The notes beneath the pieces were generated by a model, which was given only the letters and a program-made list of their open reading frames with translations, ran no database searches and was not told the DNA's origin. Below are positions 63,956 through 64,000 of a stretch of 64,000 nucleotides of DNA, one piece after another. Both the position numbers and the translations under genes were made by a program. Position 1 is the first letter of the stretch. Each line of letters starts with the position of its first letter. Origin of the DNA: Chryseobacterium tructae (lineage in GTDB: Bacteria > Bacteroidota > Bacteroidia > Flavobacteriales > Weeksellaceae); contig NZ_JAUFQR010000003.1 of assembly GCF_030409875.1 (NCBI RefSeq), positions 310,001-374,000 on the forward strand, written 5' to 3'.

Positions 63956-64000
63956 ATGGCAAAGCAAGAAGATGTTTTCAAGAAAGTAATTTCTCACGCT
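63956..64000 (+). CDS. glyS: Glycyl-tRNA synthetase, N-terminal fragment (cut by window edge)
   Basis: Only 15 codons are in the window: MAKQEDVFKKVISHA. This start is characteristic of the alpha2-type glycine--tRNA ligase of flavobacteria, which charges tRNA-Gly with glycine. The rest lies beyond 64000. The call rests on the N-terminal match and on the promoter just upstream. Confidence 0.7.
   Translation, partial: MAKQEDVFKKVISHA

Noticed and set aside
1..64000. CRISPR arrays, tRNA or rRNA genes, prophage
   Set aside because: No spaced direct repeats of CRISPR type, no cloverleaf with a recognisable T-arm, and no phage structural genes were found when reading both strands; subtle cases could be missed without a covariance search.

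Overview
The window looks like chromosome of a Chryseobacterium-like flavobacterium (Bacteroidota, Weeksellaceae). The evidence is low GC, TAnnTTTG-type -7 promoter elements close to start codons, Type IX secretion (T9SS) C-terminal tails, a SusC/SusD pair, DUF4296 and DUF4271 proteins, and the gene neighbourhoods. No tRNA, rRNA, CRISPR array, prophage or complete insertion sequence was seen.

Layout. (1) 1-4.3 kb: a DUF1801 protein, a secreted surface protein, two helix-turn-helix (HTH) proteins and a membrane protein with a LuxR-type HTH. Related inverted repeats lie upstream of three of these genes. (2) 4.6-15.2 kb, housekeeping: psd, cdsA and a LUD protein (phospholipid synthesis); ftsH and rsfS; birA; an LptG-like permease and tgt; a DUF4296 lipoprotein; a dolichol-phosphate-mannose-synthase-like GT2; DUF4271 and hemD. 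(3) 15.7-23.1 kb: a repeat-containing T9SS protein, oligopeptidase B, two small proteins, and three tandem paralogous secreted proteins of unknown function. (4) 23.2-30.1 kb: an SRPBCC protein, a histidine kinase/response regulator pair, then a probable metal (copper-like) locus made of a His/Cys-repeat lipoprotein, a Cys-rich small protein and a TonB receptor with two HMA domains. (5) 30.5-51.1 kb: a minus-strand polysaccharide utilisation locus that fits high-mannose N-glycan breakdown. It holds an AraC regulator, SusC, SusD, an MFS transporter, GH130, GH92, GH125, two GH18 endoglycosidases with T9SS tails, a ROK kinase, a second GH92 and a phosphomannose-isomerase-like cupin. (6) 51.4-56.9 kb: OsmC, a TetR regulator with a clear palindromic operator, a thiolase and two tandem fabF copies. 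(7) 57-64 kb: a cupin, an L,D-transpeptidase, a lipoprotein MsrB, DUF445, a secreted unknown, pyrD, a TruC-like pseudouridine synthase, a small membrane protein and the start of glyS. Dispersed palindromic repeats lie between some of these genes.

How the glycan locus should work: secreted Endo-F/H-like GH18 enzymes release the glycan from glycoprotein, SusCD imports it, GH92 and GH125 trim alpha-mannoses, and the MFS carrier imports the remaining Man-GlcNAc. GH130 then phosphorolyses it and the ROK kinase phosphorylates a product. One GH92 lacks the usual catalytic-acid Glu, which may mean a different linkage is cut.

Quality warning: about fifteen genes, including the normally essential ftsH, are split by single-base losses, mostly in A/T runs. 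One response regulator instead carries at least five A/T insertions within 200 bp. This looks like sequencing or assembly error rather than gene decay, so I annotate the genes across the breaks. Lengths given for broken genes assume the break is repaired.
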